A stretch of DNA of 64,000 nt from CAJXJP01 sp963926055 (GCA_963926055.1 CAWUVK010000001.1:269949-333948), one strand, 5' to 3'. Shown: positions 22,075 through 34,827, counted from the first letter of the stretch. Numbers and translations are program-made. Notes: a model not told the origin generated them from the letters alone.

Positions 22075-25000
22075 TTAGTTTGTCTGATTTTTATTATTTT
22101 GTTGTTGAGAATTGTTTTGTTGAGAATCTTGATTGAGATTTTCAGAAACTTTTCATTGGATTTCATCCATCGTAGCAAATATATCATTATCATCTACTAC
22201 ATCTTTTGATTTAATAAAACCATTATTATCAACATGTTCTTCAAAGAATTTCTTGGTAGAATCTTTACAAAATTTTTCATACGCACTTGTTTCTAAATAT
22301 TTAGGAGTTAACCTTTCAAATTCAGCTTTGCTAGGATTTTGATACATAGGGTCATTTAATACGGATTTAGACCTTTTATCAAAAGTATTATCAGATATAT
22401 TAATTCCATAATATTTTAATGTATCCAAAAAACTACATTTACTTCTCTCTCAATATGCTTCATGTGCAGTTGCCCATAGAGGTGTAAATATCCTTAAATA
22501 ATTTTCCATTTTTTCTTCTCTACTTAAAGCTGGATTTTGTAAAACTCCTTCTAGTGTTTTTAATGATTGCGAAAACAGTCTTTGTGATAAAGCATCAAGT
22601 CTTCAATCATTTGAAACTCTAAATTGAGTTTCACACATCCTTTCCATACCAACAAATGCTGTATTGAGTTTTTCAGAATCAAATCTCCCATCATTAATCA
22701 TATCTTTTTCTATTGAATATTCAGTATCGTTAGTCATTCAGACAAGATACTTGTAGTATTCTTTATATGTTTCTTGTTGCTTAATTTTCTTTTCATAATC
22801 TGGGTCATCTTCTTTTATTTTATCTTTTACTTTTGATAAAACAAATCAATCCTGACACTGCATTATTGGGAGAAGTTTTCCACCATAATCATCCCAAAAT
22901 TTTGCTGCGACTTCTACTCCAGTATTTCCACTATTTTTCTTTATTTTTGCAAAACTAGCTTCCATAGCTTTGTTATTGAAACTTTTTATAATTAACTCTA
23001 TAGTAGAATAAAATAAATCCCTACTTCCTGGAGTCATATTAAATAAAAATGTTGTATACGGAGTAGCAAAACCTCTATTTACAAAACTTTTTTTCAAAAC
23101 TCCTTGATTCATATCTTTTGCCATATTTGTAATGGTAAAAACAAATGGAACTTTTGCTGTTTTTATATGATCACCGTTATGATTAATTAAATTATCCAGA
23201 GCTCATGAAGAATTTACTACTTCACCTCAAGCCATATTTCAAATAATATAATCTACTTTTCATTCAAGAGTTGCCATATCTGAAGTTTTATTTGCTCCAT
23301 CTTCTTGTTCATCTTTTATCCCTCAATTGAGAGCTCAACCATAATCTTTATGAAGTTTTGATCTTCTATTATAAGGGGCTTTTTTTTGTTCTTTTAAAAG
23401 TCTTTCCATTAACACTTCTTCTGTAAATGGAGTTGGTGGATTATTTTTGTCTCCAGATCATTCACAATCAGCTTTAATTCTTTTAAATAGTTCATCATTA
23501 ACTGTTCAACCAAAAGCTCTATACCAAACCCATTCATTTCTTCTATCACATAAATCTGAATAATCTTTTGGATACAAAGTTCCGTATTTTCAAACGATAG
23601 TCATCAAAGCTGCTTCTTTTTCGTATTCTTCTGAATCTTTATTTTCAATAATTTTAATTATTTTTTTCAACATAACATCAGAATCGGTATTTTTTAATTG
23701 ACCGATTATTTCTTCCATTTGTTTTTTATTTTCCGCTTCAACGATTTGTTGCATAGACGTATACAAATCTCATTCTTTTCATGTAACAGAAGCTATTTTC
23801 ATAGCAAGTTTTGCAGATTTTAATTTTGATCCAGTTTCAAGTTTTTGACTTACTGCATCAAATCAAATTTTAAATGCTCACATGAGTTCAGCTATACTTG
23901 AACCACTCATTAATCTTTTTGTGAAACTTGATTTTTGATTAAAATCTCAAACATTTTCTTGATCTGGGACTTCGTAATCTTTTACAGAATGTGGAATTAA
24001 TCCATTTTGAATTATTTGTTGATACATATCACTTAATCCAATATATTTTCCATTTTTATTTACTTCTAATGTTTCTTTTTCTCATTTTTTTCTTTCTTTT
24101 TCATTTCTTTTTTTGTATTCTCCTGTGATATATTCTCAACGAGAAACATCATCACAATAGATACTTTGATTAGAAGAAGCTGATTCCGAAATAAAATAAT
24201 TATATTCTATTTCATTTTTATCACTTCAACCTATTATTTTACCATTTTTTATTTTTAATCATTCAAATTTTGAAGAAATTTCATGGTTTCCATTTTGGAG
24301 TTTATTTAAAAGATCTTCTGGAGATTGAACTGTTTCAAATCTTTTACATTCATATTGTTTAAAACGATCAATAAATTCTTCATAACTCATCTTATCACCT
24401 GTATCTAAGATAACAGGAAGCGTTTTTGTATCATCAAAAGTTACATCAAACGAGGTTCATTTTGATTCTGAGTTTCAGATAATAAATGATGTTTTATTAA
24501 TATCTACATCTTTATTTTCAGGGTCTAATTCATTTAAATAATCTTTACATTCCTGTTTTGATGAAATATTTTCTAATTCTTCAACAGATTCTATATCATC
24601 ATTTTCTTCGAGATCTTTTTGAGAAATAATTTGAAAAAAATCATGAGTATCTAATGCTGAGTTATTATTATTTGTAATTTTATTACTCAGGTTTTCTAAA
24701 TAATCAATAAATTGAATATATGAAACTCTTTTTGTTGCACCTGGTTTATTTGGACGAATTTTTCACAAATGTGAAGTTTCTTTTATTTCAACTCCGGCTG
24801 ATTCTGCAATTGTCCCTGTATTTAGGTTCGTGATTTTTACAAAATTATGCATCTGAGTAGATTCATTCCAAGTTTTTATAAACATTCACTCTTGAGCCAC
24901 TTTAAAAGATTTTTTAATACCTGGATGAATATTATTATTTTCTTGGATAAAACTTTTTAATACATCTGGATATTTATCTTTTGGAGTTTCATCTAGCTTA

Positions 25001-25974
25001 TTTGTTATATCAGCTCTGTGAGTATAAGATTCTTTATTTTTTTTGAATTTAGAATCAAAATATTTTAAAAAATCTTCTGAAGCAATAAGTTTTTCAAAAT
25101 CATCTGTATTTATTTTATCTAAATCTAGAGGAAGATAAAAAGTAGTTTTATCTATTGAATCAATAATATCATCGATTTCACTTTGAGAAATATTTATATT
25201 TTGAGGAATAGAATTTTGAATAATTTTTCTCACTTGATCAGTATCTAAGAGTCAAATATCTTCTAAAATATTTACTGGAATATCTCTGAGAAATGTTTTT
25301 AAAAATTGTTTTTTTTGATTTTCATTACAAAAAGTGAAAAAATCTTTTATATTTTTATCAAAATCTGGATTATGAATATCTACAAAATAATTTTGTACAG
25401 CTGCTAAATCTATACCATTAGCTTGTGCTTTTTGAATATCTTTTTTCGAAATACTAAAATTTGTAAAAAAATCTTCTTGATTTTTTTCCACTAAATCGTC
25501 TGGAGATTTAATAACTTTATTTCTTTTTAAAAAATCTATTCTTGCTTTTTGTGTATCTAAAATTTTAGCAATTTCTTCTTGAGAAGATTTTGCTAATCCT
25601 GAGACAATAGATTTGATCTGATCTACAGAGAAATCATAACTATCTACAAAAATTTCTTCTGCTGTTTTTAATGATTGTTTTATTGAAGCAGTTTTTTTAA
25701 CAACTTGAGTAATAACTTGTTTTTCTATATTTTTCTTTTGTGCGTCTGTATAATTTACAAAATCATTTGAAATACTTGCATATTTCTTTGAATTTATGTT
25801 TAAAAAAGAAATATAATCATCAAAATTTATCCCATTTTGATCAAAATAATTCATATTTTTTGCAATTTTACTTGTAATAAAATCTTTTTGTGAACTTGCA
25901 ATTAATTGACTCAAATCCTCATGTTTGGTTGTTTTATTGTTGCTTTCGTGATTATTTGGTGCATTATTAGCCAT
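22075..25974 (-). CDS. Very large protein of unknown function (1299 aa)
   Basis: 1299 residues with no signal peptide and no clear transmembrane helix. The first 400 residues are helix-rich and acidic/lysine-rich; the rest has scattered conserved-looking motifs such as YNRRSKLHKDYGG, YIIGNMAGGEVVNSS, CDRRNEWVWYRAFGG and AVGMERMCETQFRVS-like segments. The C-terminus is Gln/Asn-rich (QDSQQNNSQQNN). In-frame UGA occurs throughout at plausible glycines, and the frame stays open for 3.9 kb, so this is a real gene. I recognise no family. It may be a lineage-specific cytoplasmic or effector-like protein; that is a guess. Neighbours give no functional hint. Confidence 0.75.
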
Positions 25975-26106
25975 ACAGTGTACTTAAATATTATTTGTAT
26001 TATTATAACAGTTTTGCGAAAATATTGCAAAAAAATAATTTTTTAAATTTACAAAAAATAATATTCTTTTAAAATGTTTATAAATATATTTTAAAAATAA
26101 AAGATA

Positions 26107-27468
26107 ATGCTGATTATTGGGATTTTTGTTTCGCTTATAGTTTTTTCTATAATTGTAATTTTACATGAACTGTGACATTTTAGTGCAGCAAGATTTTTTT
26201 GAGTAAAAGTTGATGAATTTTGACTTGGGATTCCACCAAAGGCAAAAAAATTATTTACAGATAAAAAATGAACTGATTATACTTTAAATTGGCTTCCACT
26301 TTGAGGTTTTGTAAAACTTGTTTGAGAAGCTCCGAATACATTTTATGTGTATGACGAAAATAAAAAACTTTATAATAATCTTGATCTTGAAAAAGATTTA
26401 ACACAAGAAAAATCCGTATTTTATAAAGATGGAACTGAAATTTGAGAACTCCAAAGACAACAAATATTAAAAGCACTTCAAGATAATCAAGCTCCGTATA
26501 ATCTTTCAAATAAACCATCTTGGCAACAAGCAATTATTATTTTAGCAGGAGTTTTTGTAAATTTTTTACTCGCATGAATTATTTTTTCTGTATTATTTTT
26601 TATCTGAGTTTCTCCGATTTGAATAAATACAAAATTAGAAACTAATCTTCCTGTAAAATTAATCCCAAATTATTCTCAAGCAATAGAATCTGGAATTTTA
26701 AAACAAAATCCTGGCGTAATTCTCCAACCAGTAGAATGATCAATTGCTCAAAATTCTTGAATTAATTTATGAGATAATATTATCGCTGTTAATAATCAAG
26801 AAATTCAATCTGCTGAAAATTTTATTGAAATAATAAATAATTCTGCAGAAAAAAAATTAGTACTAGAAATAATAAATCCTTGTCCAATCTGTCCAGTATG
26901 ATCACAATGTAAACCTTGTAATTCTAGCAATAAAATAGTAGAAATTACACCAAATATTGATGGAAAAATTTGAGCATATATTTCGGAAAATATTACATAT
27001 AACAGAGATTTTGAATATAAATATTGAGTTTTGGAATCTATAAAATATTGATTTAGTGAAACATATTATCAATCACTTTTAACATTTCAATGAATTGGAA
27101 CTTTAGTGAAAAAAATAGTCACTCCGGAAACTCCAGTAGAAAGGCAAGAAGCAATTGCTCAAGTGAGTGGACCGATTGGAATCGTAGATTTTATAACAAA
27201 TGCTCTGAGTGGTGGTATAAAGTTATTATTTATTATCACTGCTATTATCAGTATTAATTTATGAGTATTTAATCTCCTTCCAATTCCAGCACTTGACGGA
27301 TGACGATTTATATTTATAACTATTAATGGAATAATAAAAAAATTATTTTGAAGAAAAGCAATTCATGCTGGACTAGAAAATATTATTCATGTAAGTTTTT
27401 TTATACTATTAATTGCATTAAGTATTTTAATAGCGTATAATGATATTATAAAAATTATAAATTCTTAA
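26107..27468 (+). CDS. rseP: RseP-like site-2 protease (M50) with PDZ
   Basis: 453 residues. The zinc motif HELGHF (with UGA glycine) lies in the first helix and the partner motif NLLPIPALDGGRF near residue 395, so both catalytic parts of an intramembrane metalloprotease are intact. A PDZ domain occupies about residues 210-300 (IAQNSGINLGDNIIAVNNQEI). It carries an unusual insertion containing four cysteines, CPICPVGSQCKPC, which I do not know from RseP. Family members cut membrane-bound anti-sigma factors or signal peptides. It is followed eight bases later by an HD-domain gene. Confidence 0.92.
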
Positions 27469-27475
27469 AAAGATT

Positions 27476-28090
27476 ATGTTAGAAAACAATTTAGTCATTC
27501 AAAGAGCGATGAATTATGTAAATCAACTCTTAATACCTTTAGAAAATCATTATTATCACCACTATGAACATGCTTTAGATGTAATGCAAAGAGCAGTTTA
27601 TTTGGCAAAAAAAGAAGGTTTAAGTGATGATGATATTGAAATATTAGCAATTTCTGCATTATTTCATGATACATGATTTATTATTCAATATGATAAAAAT
27701 GAACCAATTTGAGCAAAAATTGCACAAAATTATTTAAAAATGATGATGTATGATAGAGATAAAATAGATCTCATTGAACAAATTATTTTAGCAACAGATC
27801 CAGATTACAAAACTCCTCAAAATATTTACGAAAAAATTATCAAAGATGCAGATTTAGATAATTTAGGAAGAAATGACTTTTGGGCTAAAACAAATGATTT
27901 AAATAAAGAAGTGGAAGCTATAAAACAAATTAAATTAAAAGATCCGAAATGGAGACATTGAGTCATTGAATTTTTAGCAGAACATAAATATTATACAAAA
28001 ACGCAACAATACGAAAGGAATCATTCGAAAAAAGAAAATAAACATAGACTTCAAAAAATGGTCGAAGAATTTGAAAAAGATGGAATTTAA
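27476..28090 (+). CDS. HD-domain phosphohydrolase
   Basis: 204 residues. The metal-binding His/Asp residues of the HD superfamily are visible: HHYEHALDV (H...H), ALFHDTGF (HD) and DADLDNLG (a later Asp), with the spacing seen in YfbR/YqeK-like and cyclic-nucleotide hydrolases. Substrate is not deducible; nucleotides are typical. It is eight bases after rseP, so the two genes are likely in one transcript, and a hairpin follows the stop. Confidence 0.85.
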
Positions 28091-28121
28091 TTTATTTTAT
28101 TTTAAATAAAAACTCTTCCCT

Positions 28122-28153
28122 AAATCCCTACTCTTTACAAGAGCAGGGATTTT
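28122..28153 (+). terminator. Hairpin terminator
   Basis: ATCCCTACTCTT / AAGAGCAGGGAT stem with one mismatch, followed by a T run, after the HD gene. Confidence 0.75.
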
Positions 28154-28243
28154 TTATTTTTACTCCCGATATTATTCTTGTTTGATTTTTACAAAAAAAA
28201 TCATAAAATCCTAGAAAATTTTAATTATAAAAAATAATAATAA

Positions 28244-29416
28244 ATGTTTAATTTTGATTTACAAAATACTGACTGATTTGCCAGATCTGGTGAATTTGAG
28301 ACTCCACATGGGAAAATTGAAACTCCAATTTTTATGCCTGTTTGAACAAAAGCAAGTGTAAAATGAATTTCAAATGAAGATCTCGATGAAATGTGAGCAC
28401 AAATTATTTTAAATAACACCTATCATTTATACCTGAGACCTGGAGACGATATAGTCGCTCATTTTTGAGGAACTCATAAAATGATGAATTATCATAAACC
28501 AATTTTAACTGATAGTGGTTGATTTCAAGTTTTTTCCCTTGGACAAACAAGAGAATGAAAGTCTCTGGTAAAAATAAATGAAAATGGAGTAGAATTTAGA
28601 AGTTTTATCGATGGTTCTAAACATATGTTTACTCCAGAAAAAGTTATGGATATTCAATCAAATATTGGTGCAGATATTATTATGGCATTTGATGAATGTG
28701 CCCCAGGAACTTCTGATTGGAATTATGCAAAAGCTGCAATGGATAGAACTCACAGATGGGCAAAAAGAAGTCTCGAACAAGTAGAAAAAAATAATAAAAT
28801 TAGAGCGAAAGACGGGAGACATCCACAAGCACTTTTCCCTATCGTTCAGTGAGTAACCTATGAAGATTTAAGAACTCAATCTGCTGAGTTTATTTCAAGT
28901 TTAGATACTTCAGGAGTCGCTATTTGAGGATTATCCGTTTGAGAATCTAAAGAAGATATGTATAGAATTTTAGATGTTTTAAAAACAAAACTTCCAGAAA
29001 ATAAACCAAGATATCTCATGGGTGTCGGAACCCCTGAAGATTTAATTGAAGGTATTTATAGATGAGTTGATATGTTTGATTGTGTTTTACCTACTCGTTT
29101 AGGAAGACATTGAGTAGCATTTACTCATAAATGAAATATCAAAATTACAAATCAAAAATTTCTTCTTGACACGAGTCCTATTGATGAAAAATGTGATTGT
29201 AAAGTTTGTACAAATTTTACGAAATGATATATCAGACATTTGATAAAAGAAAATGAAATGCTTGGAATGCAAATGATGTCATACCATAATTTATATTTCC
29301 TTATACATCTCACTAAAAAAGCAAGAATTGCTATTGAAAAAAATAATTATGAAGAATTTAGAGAAAATTTTTGGAATGATTATAAAGATGGTAAAATGAT
29401 TAATAAAAATACATAA
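28244..29416 (+). CDS. tgt: tRNA-guanine transglycosylase
   Basis: 390 residues. Tgt exchanges guanine 34 of tRNA(Asp, Asn, His, Tyr) for a queuine precursor. Active-site motifs are TDSGGFQVFSLG (general base Asp) and VDMFDCVLPTRLGRHG with the nucleophilic Asp. The zinc site is CDCKVC followed by a distant His (MSYHNLYF). UGA glycines fall in DSGGFQ and TRLGRHG. The N-terminus starts at the ATG giving MFNFDLQNTDGFARSG. No other queuosine genes lie nearby, so the precursor probably comes from salvage or from elsewhere in the genome. Confidence 0.96.
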
Positions 29417-29421
29417 AAAAT

Positions 29422-29450
29422 AATCCCGGGAAATATTTCCCGGGATTTTT
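29422..29450 (+). terminator. CCCGGG-type terminator after tgt
   Basis: AATCCCGGGAAAT / ATTTCCCGGGATT palindrome with nine or more T after it. Confidence 0.85.
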
Positions 29451-29538
29451 TTTTTGTGAAAATATTTTTTTTATTTTATTTTTTATAAAAATTTATATAA
29501 TAATACTATATTTTATATAGTTAATTGTTTATTCAGCT

Positions 29539-30117
29539 ATGTTTTCAGGAATTATTCAAGCAAAAGCAAAAATTTTAGAAAAAAAATGAGGAAATTTTGT
29601 AGTAGAAAATCATTTTGACCAACCATTAGAAATTGGTGAAAGTATTGCTCATGACGGAGCTTGTATGACTATTACTTCTTGGGATAAAGATTCATATAGT
29701 TTTTTTGTCATGGAAGAATCTCTCGATAAAACAAATCTATGAGAAAAAGATACAAATCACTATTTTAATGTAGAAAGAAGTTTAAAACTTTCTGACGCGG
29801 TAAATGGACATTTAGTAACTGGTCATATTGATTCAACTGGAAAAGTTACAAAAATTTTGACTCATGATGATAATTCAGTAGAAATTTTTGTCAGTTTTGA
29901 TTCAAAATTTAAAAACTATATTATTGATAAATGATCAGTAACAATTAATTGAGTTTCTCTGACTGTTTGTGCCAATGGAGATGATTTTGTAAGTGTTTCA
30001 ATTATTCCTCACACCCAAGAAGTTACCAATTTAGGACTTTTAGAAATTGGAAATACGGTGAATTTAGAATTTGATATGATTGGAAAATATATAAATAAAA
30101 TTTATGGAAATAAATAA
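29539..30117 (+). CDS. ribE: Riboflavin synthase (alpha)
   Basis: 192 residues, standard size. It converts two 6,7-dimethyl-8-ribityllumazine molecules into riboflavin. Two tandem lumazine-binding halves are visible: MFSGIIQAKAKIL...VNGHLVTGHIDSTGKV, and the second half with KGSVTINGVSLTVC. The first half contains IAHDGACMTIT with its Cys, and the MFSGII start is diagnostic. It is the first gene of a ribE-ribH-kinase/synthase run, separated from ribH by 72 bases. No FMN riboswitch is apparent upstream. Confidence 0.95.
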
Positions 30118-30189
30118 TATTTATTTTTAAGGTAAAAAAAAGGTAAAAAATATAAATTTATACACAATATATTATTAATAAAAATTTTT

Positions 30190-30639
30190 ATGTCGCATTA
30201 TACACTTAAAAAAGCTGATTACACTACACTTGATAAAAATACCAAAGTTGCTATAATAACTGCGCAATTTAATCTCAATTACACTCAACAATTAGAAGAC
30301 GTGAATGTAGATTTTCTAAAAAATGAAGGTTTTGAAAATATTGATACATATCAAGTTCCTGGAGCATATGAAATACCAGGTTTAGCAAAACAAATTTTAG
30401 AAAAAAATAAAGCAGATCTGATTATTTGTTTAGGTGTAGTTATTAAATGAGATACTCCTCATTTTGACTATGTTTGTGATCACTCAGCGAGTTGAATAAT
30501 GAGTTTAGTGACTTCATATAACACCCCAATAATGAACGGGATTTTGACATGTTTAAATGAACAACAAGTAGTAGAAAGAATTAAACCTGTATATAGTTTA
30601 TCTGGACTAAACACACTTGTGGCATATAACCAAGTATAA
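30190..30639 (+). CDS. ribH: 6,7-dimethyl-8-ribityllumazine synthase
   Basis: 149 residues. Lumazine synthase condenses a ribityl-pyrimidine with dihydroxybutanone phosphate. Family motifs: IITAQFN, QVPGAYEIPGLAKQIL, GVVIKGDTPHFDYVCD with the catalytic His, and MNGILTCLN (usually NGVLT). UGA is used for the glycine in IKGDTPH. It lies four bases before the start of the kinase/FAD-synthase fusion, so translational coupling is likely. Confidence 0.95.
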
Positions 30640-30643
30640 AAAA

Positions 30644-31384
30644 ATGGTAAAAATTATAAAAGCTGAGGTAATTCACGGAAAAAAACTCGGAAGACAACTC
30701 GGCTTCCCTACAGCAAATCTAGAAATTCAAGAAGGTATTATTGATCCTTGAGTATACAAAGTAAATATTATTTACAAGAAAAAAATATATCAAGGTGCTG
30801 CATCATATTTTATAGAAAAATGATTACTCGAAGTACATATTTTTCATTTTGATAAAAATATATATTGAGATAAAATAAAGGTAATTATTTTTGATAAAAT
30901 CAGAGATAATAAAAAATTTGATTCGCTTGATGAGTTAAAAAATCAAATCAAAATAGATATTATTACCATTAAAAATATAAAAGACTATGTTTTAACTTTT
31001 GGTACGTTTGATCATGTTCATCCATGACATGAATACTACTTAAAAAAAGCAAAAAGATTTTGAGATAGGCTAGTAACTATTGTTGCTACAGATAAAAATG
31101 TAGAAAAATTTAAATCAATTTGACCGAAATTTCCTCTTTCTAAAAGAATGCAAGATGTAAAAGATTTACAAATTGCAGATATTGTCAGTCCATGAAATGA
31201 AGATAATCCTCTAATTTGGTTAAAACTATATATGCCAAAAGTAATTTGTCTTTGATATGATCAAAATAGTTTTACACAAATGCTCGAAGAATATATTCAA
31301 AAAGAAAATCTCGATATTTTTATAAAAAGACTTAAACCTTACAAAGCTGAAAAATATAAATCTTCATTACTCAAAGAAGTATAA
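30644..31384 (+). CDS. Riboflavin kinase / RibL-like FAD synthase fusion, reversed order
   Basis: 246 residues. Residues 1-105 match the riboflavin kinase fold: GKKLGRQLGFPTANLEI followed by DPGVYKVNI and FDKNIYGDKI. Residues 110-246 form a cytidylyltransferase-like nucleotidyltransferase: TFGTFDHVHPGHEYYLKKA, RLVTIVATDKNVEK, LGYDQ and a KSSLLKEV tail. The second half resembles archaeal-type RibL FAD synthases rather than the FMN adenylyltransferase half of bacterial RibF. In RibF that half comes first, so this domain order is reversed. It probably makes FMN and FAD from riboflavin. It is the third gene of the riboflavin run and is followed by a terminator. Confidence 0.85.
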
Positions 31385-31388
31385 AAAA

Positions 31389-31412
31389 AAATCCCGTTCG
31401 GGATTTTTTTTT
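31389..31412. terminator. Hairpin between convergent genes
   Basis: AAATCCCG / CGGGATTT stem with two-base loop and A and T runs on either side, right after the kinase/FAD-synthase gene. Confidence 0.8.
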
Positions 31413-31414
31413 AT

Positions 31415-34400
31415 TTATTTTATTTTAAAAAATGCTTTATATCCAAATGGAAGTTCTCTTTGTAAGTATGTAGTAAGTAGTTCCATATCTTGTAAAATAC
31501 TTGGATTTTCTAATAAATAATTTTTTATAGAAAGTAAATATGGATAATTTTTACTATCAACTTTATCTTCCTCTATTAAATTGAGTACTTTATTGTAACA
31601 GTATATTCTTTTTTGTGTACGAGAAATTTTTTCTCCATTTTCATATCAGTCATAATTTACTCATGCCATAGCGAGATATTCAACATAATCTTGAGGAGAT
31701 TTAGATGAGTTTATATATGTTTCACGAGCAGCCATGAGACACTTACTATCAGTTGAAATAAGTTCTAAATCAGTTGAAGTAAAGGTAAATAGAAGTGATT
31801 CAAAACGCTTCGTAAGATTTCTTCTTGGATCTTTATCGATTGTAGCAGCATTAAGATCTACTAAGAAATATTCTAATCATACATCTTTCATATTTTTAAC
31901 CGTAGCATTTGGATTTTCAGCTAACATATACGTTTCAAATTTCATAATAAGAGAATCTTCGAAAAGTCTCGAATTATTTTGTGAAATATAATATTTTAAA
32001 AATGTCCCAATTCTATATATATTTTTATCATTTTTAAACTCATCAGTAGGATATGATATTCCTGAATAAATTTTTTCTAAACTACGAGAAATTTCTCAGT
32101 GGATATCTTTTAATGATTGAGAGACTTTCATTTGTCTGAGTACTTCTTCGAGTTGATCTATATTATAAATATCTATATATTTGTACTCTCATTGAGCTTT
32201 AGACTGTTTATTCTTTTGATTTAAGAGTTGAATATAGTTTGCTACTTTAGAATCAAGAGCATTATCTATAAATTCAGTATGTTTTTCTGGATGAACATTT
32301 GTATGGAATAATATTTTTAAATAATCTGGATTATATAAATATGGTGCTTCAAGAGTAGAGATTTTACCAGCTTTATATTCTTGATATCAAGCAGATTGTA
32401 AATTTTTTACACTATGAGGAATCACAGATAATACAAAATATGTCAGAATAACTCACATTAAAGCAATTGTTATAATTGCTTTTGATTTTTTAATATCTAC
32501 AGAATCATCTTTTTGGAAACTCATTGCATAATATAAACCAAATCATATGATTAACAATAAGTTAAAATACATTACAATCCCGTACCAAACAACTCAGTAT
32601 GCTGAAATAGTCCACAAGAAAATATAAATAAGAGAAAATACTAAATTAAATTTTAGAATTTTTGTTTTATTATCATTTTTCACACTCATCATGAGTATAA
32701 AAAATGGAATCAAAAATCATACAAGTAATATAATATATCAAACAGGGAAAGTAAATTTTGCAAAGAAATTTTGAAAAATTTCAGAAGTTATAGGAATGAA
32801 AAATAATAGTATTTCAAAAATAAAAATAGCTACAATTGGTATTATGAGATATTTTTTTCTCACAGGTAGAAAAAGTAGAACTAAAGGAAGAAGAGCAAAA
32901 TATAAATATGAAATATCTGTAAATTCACCTTTTTGGTTTTCTTGCATTGAAAGATTATATGGTAACCAAATCCAATTATTTACTCACTCTTGGTATCCTA
33001 AATACCTCCCCCAATCTTCATTTCAAGTCGATCCAGTTGCTGAGAGTGAAAACTTTTCTTGTTCTATTTTTTTAGACTCTAATTGATCTCATGTATATAT
33101 TTTTGAATAATCCAGATTTACATTATCAGGTTCTCATGAAATAATTTGGCTCACTCAAAAACCATCACTTGATGCCAAGTTATGTATTCACCAAGGTAAT
33201 ATTGCAATAATTATCCCGAGAAATAATACTGAGATTTTTCATAAGAATAATTTCACTTTATCTGATTTTTTGAAGAAACTATATGATAGTAGAATAATTC
33301 ATGTTCACAAAGATAATATGGAGAATATATTTATTGCTTGTTGATTTTGAGTTGAATAAACAATATTCATATAACTCCAAAGTCAGAGTTTAGTAAATAT
33401 TCATACAAAAATTCATAGAAATCAAAATAATCAAGCAAATGAAAAATATGAATAAAATATAACTCCAAAGACTCATAAAATAAGTAATAATGAAGTAAAT
33501 TTAACTGTAAATGTAAATCCTAAAATAAATCAAATTATTAAAAATAGAATTATATTTGAAGAAATATCAATATTTTTAATCCCTATATAATCTAATAATT
33601 TATTTTTATATTCTCAAAAATCATTATTTTGTAAAATATAAAATAAAATATAGAGTATTCAAATCGAAAAGAAAAATAAACCTGCATCATGCTTAATATC
33701 TTTTGCCTGTTGGAAAATCACCATTGGCATTGCTATAAATATAGTAGACAGCATAAGTGGAATATTCACATATTGTCTCATATTCTTTTCTGAAAAATAT
33801 CTTTGAAAAATATTCCATAAAAATATGAAAGATACAATTCATCCAATAGAATTTAAAAAAAATGCCTGAGTAGGAGAATGAAATAAATATCAAATACTCG
33901 TAAAAACTTGCCAAGAGTGCATTCAACCTAACATTAAAACTTCTCATGCATTCGCAAACAATTGAGGATAATTCATATAAACTCACAAGTCATCCCAACC
34001 AATTGGAAATGGTCTGAATATTGCTATAAAACTAACACTTATAAGTAAAGTGATAATAAAATAGAAAAAATCACTCGATAAAATATAACTTGATTTTGTA
34101 GAAATTTGATTTGTTTGAATTTTAAATATAGTCAAATTAGACAATAATTGTAAACATTTATTGCCTCCAAAAATTAGGAATACAGCTAATATTAATCATA
34201 GTGTTGCGAGATTAAAAAATCATAGAACTCAAAGTATTACATTTCAAAAAACAAATAAACTAAACCCCAGTATGAATGAAAATATATTTTGAAATACTAT
34301 ATTTTGATTTGTAAATCCTGATATTTTTTCTGATGAAAATTTTCAAAATCCCCACGATAATAGACAAATTATTGCAGGTAAAAGTAAAAAGAAAATTATT

Positions 34401-34711
34401 TTAAAAAATAATGAAATTCATTCTCAAAAAGACATTCCATTATAATAAAAGAAAAATCCCGAAAGTAAGAATAATTGGACGAAAAACAATCAAATTAATG
34501 TAACAAATCAATACGAAACATTTTTTTCTCACGAATTTGCAAATTCTTGAGATTGAAAATATTTATAAATTCCATAAATAATACCTGTTGGTACTAAGTA
34601 AGTTAAGAGTCCATTAAAAACTTCTAAATGATCAAATTGAAAATAATATTGAAATATTATAAAAAAACCAAAGAGAAAAATAATTAATGATTTTATAAGA
34701 GCTCCATTCAT
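31415..34711 (-). CDS. Large polytopic membrane protein, possible GT-C glycosyltransferase
   Basis: 1098 residues. At least 16 hydrophobic helices occupy residues 1-700, after which a mostly soluble helical C-terminal region follows (about 750-1098). An early extracytoplasmic loop reads PIGWDDLGVYMNYPQ near residue 235; an acidic pair at this position is typical of GT-C mannosyl/oligosaccharyl transferases that use lipid-linked sugars. This is a resemblance, not a firm match. UGA codons are dense in the helices. The gene lies next to a polysaccharide cluster and ends at a bidirectional hairpin. A membrane transporter or polymerase remains possible. Confidence 0.6.
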
Positions 34712-34795
34712 AAAAAATAAAAACAAAAAATAATTGCTTTTAGTGTAAGATTATTCCTTCTATCTGCAAATATTTTTTTTGAGTTTTTAACATAA

Positions 34796-34827
34796 AAAAA
34801 CTATACTAAAAAATTAGTATAGTTTTT
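34796..34827 (-). terminator. Hairpin terminator after Kazal-protein gene
   Basis: AAAACTATACTAA / TTAGTATAGTTTT stem, followed on the minus strand by a T run, 25 bases after the stop of the Kazal-type gene. Confidence 0.8.

Noticed and set aside
29451..29538. FMN riboswitch before ribE
   Set aside because: The 88-base gap is AT-only and lacks the conserved RFN elements.
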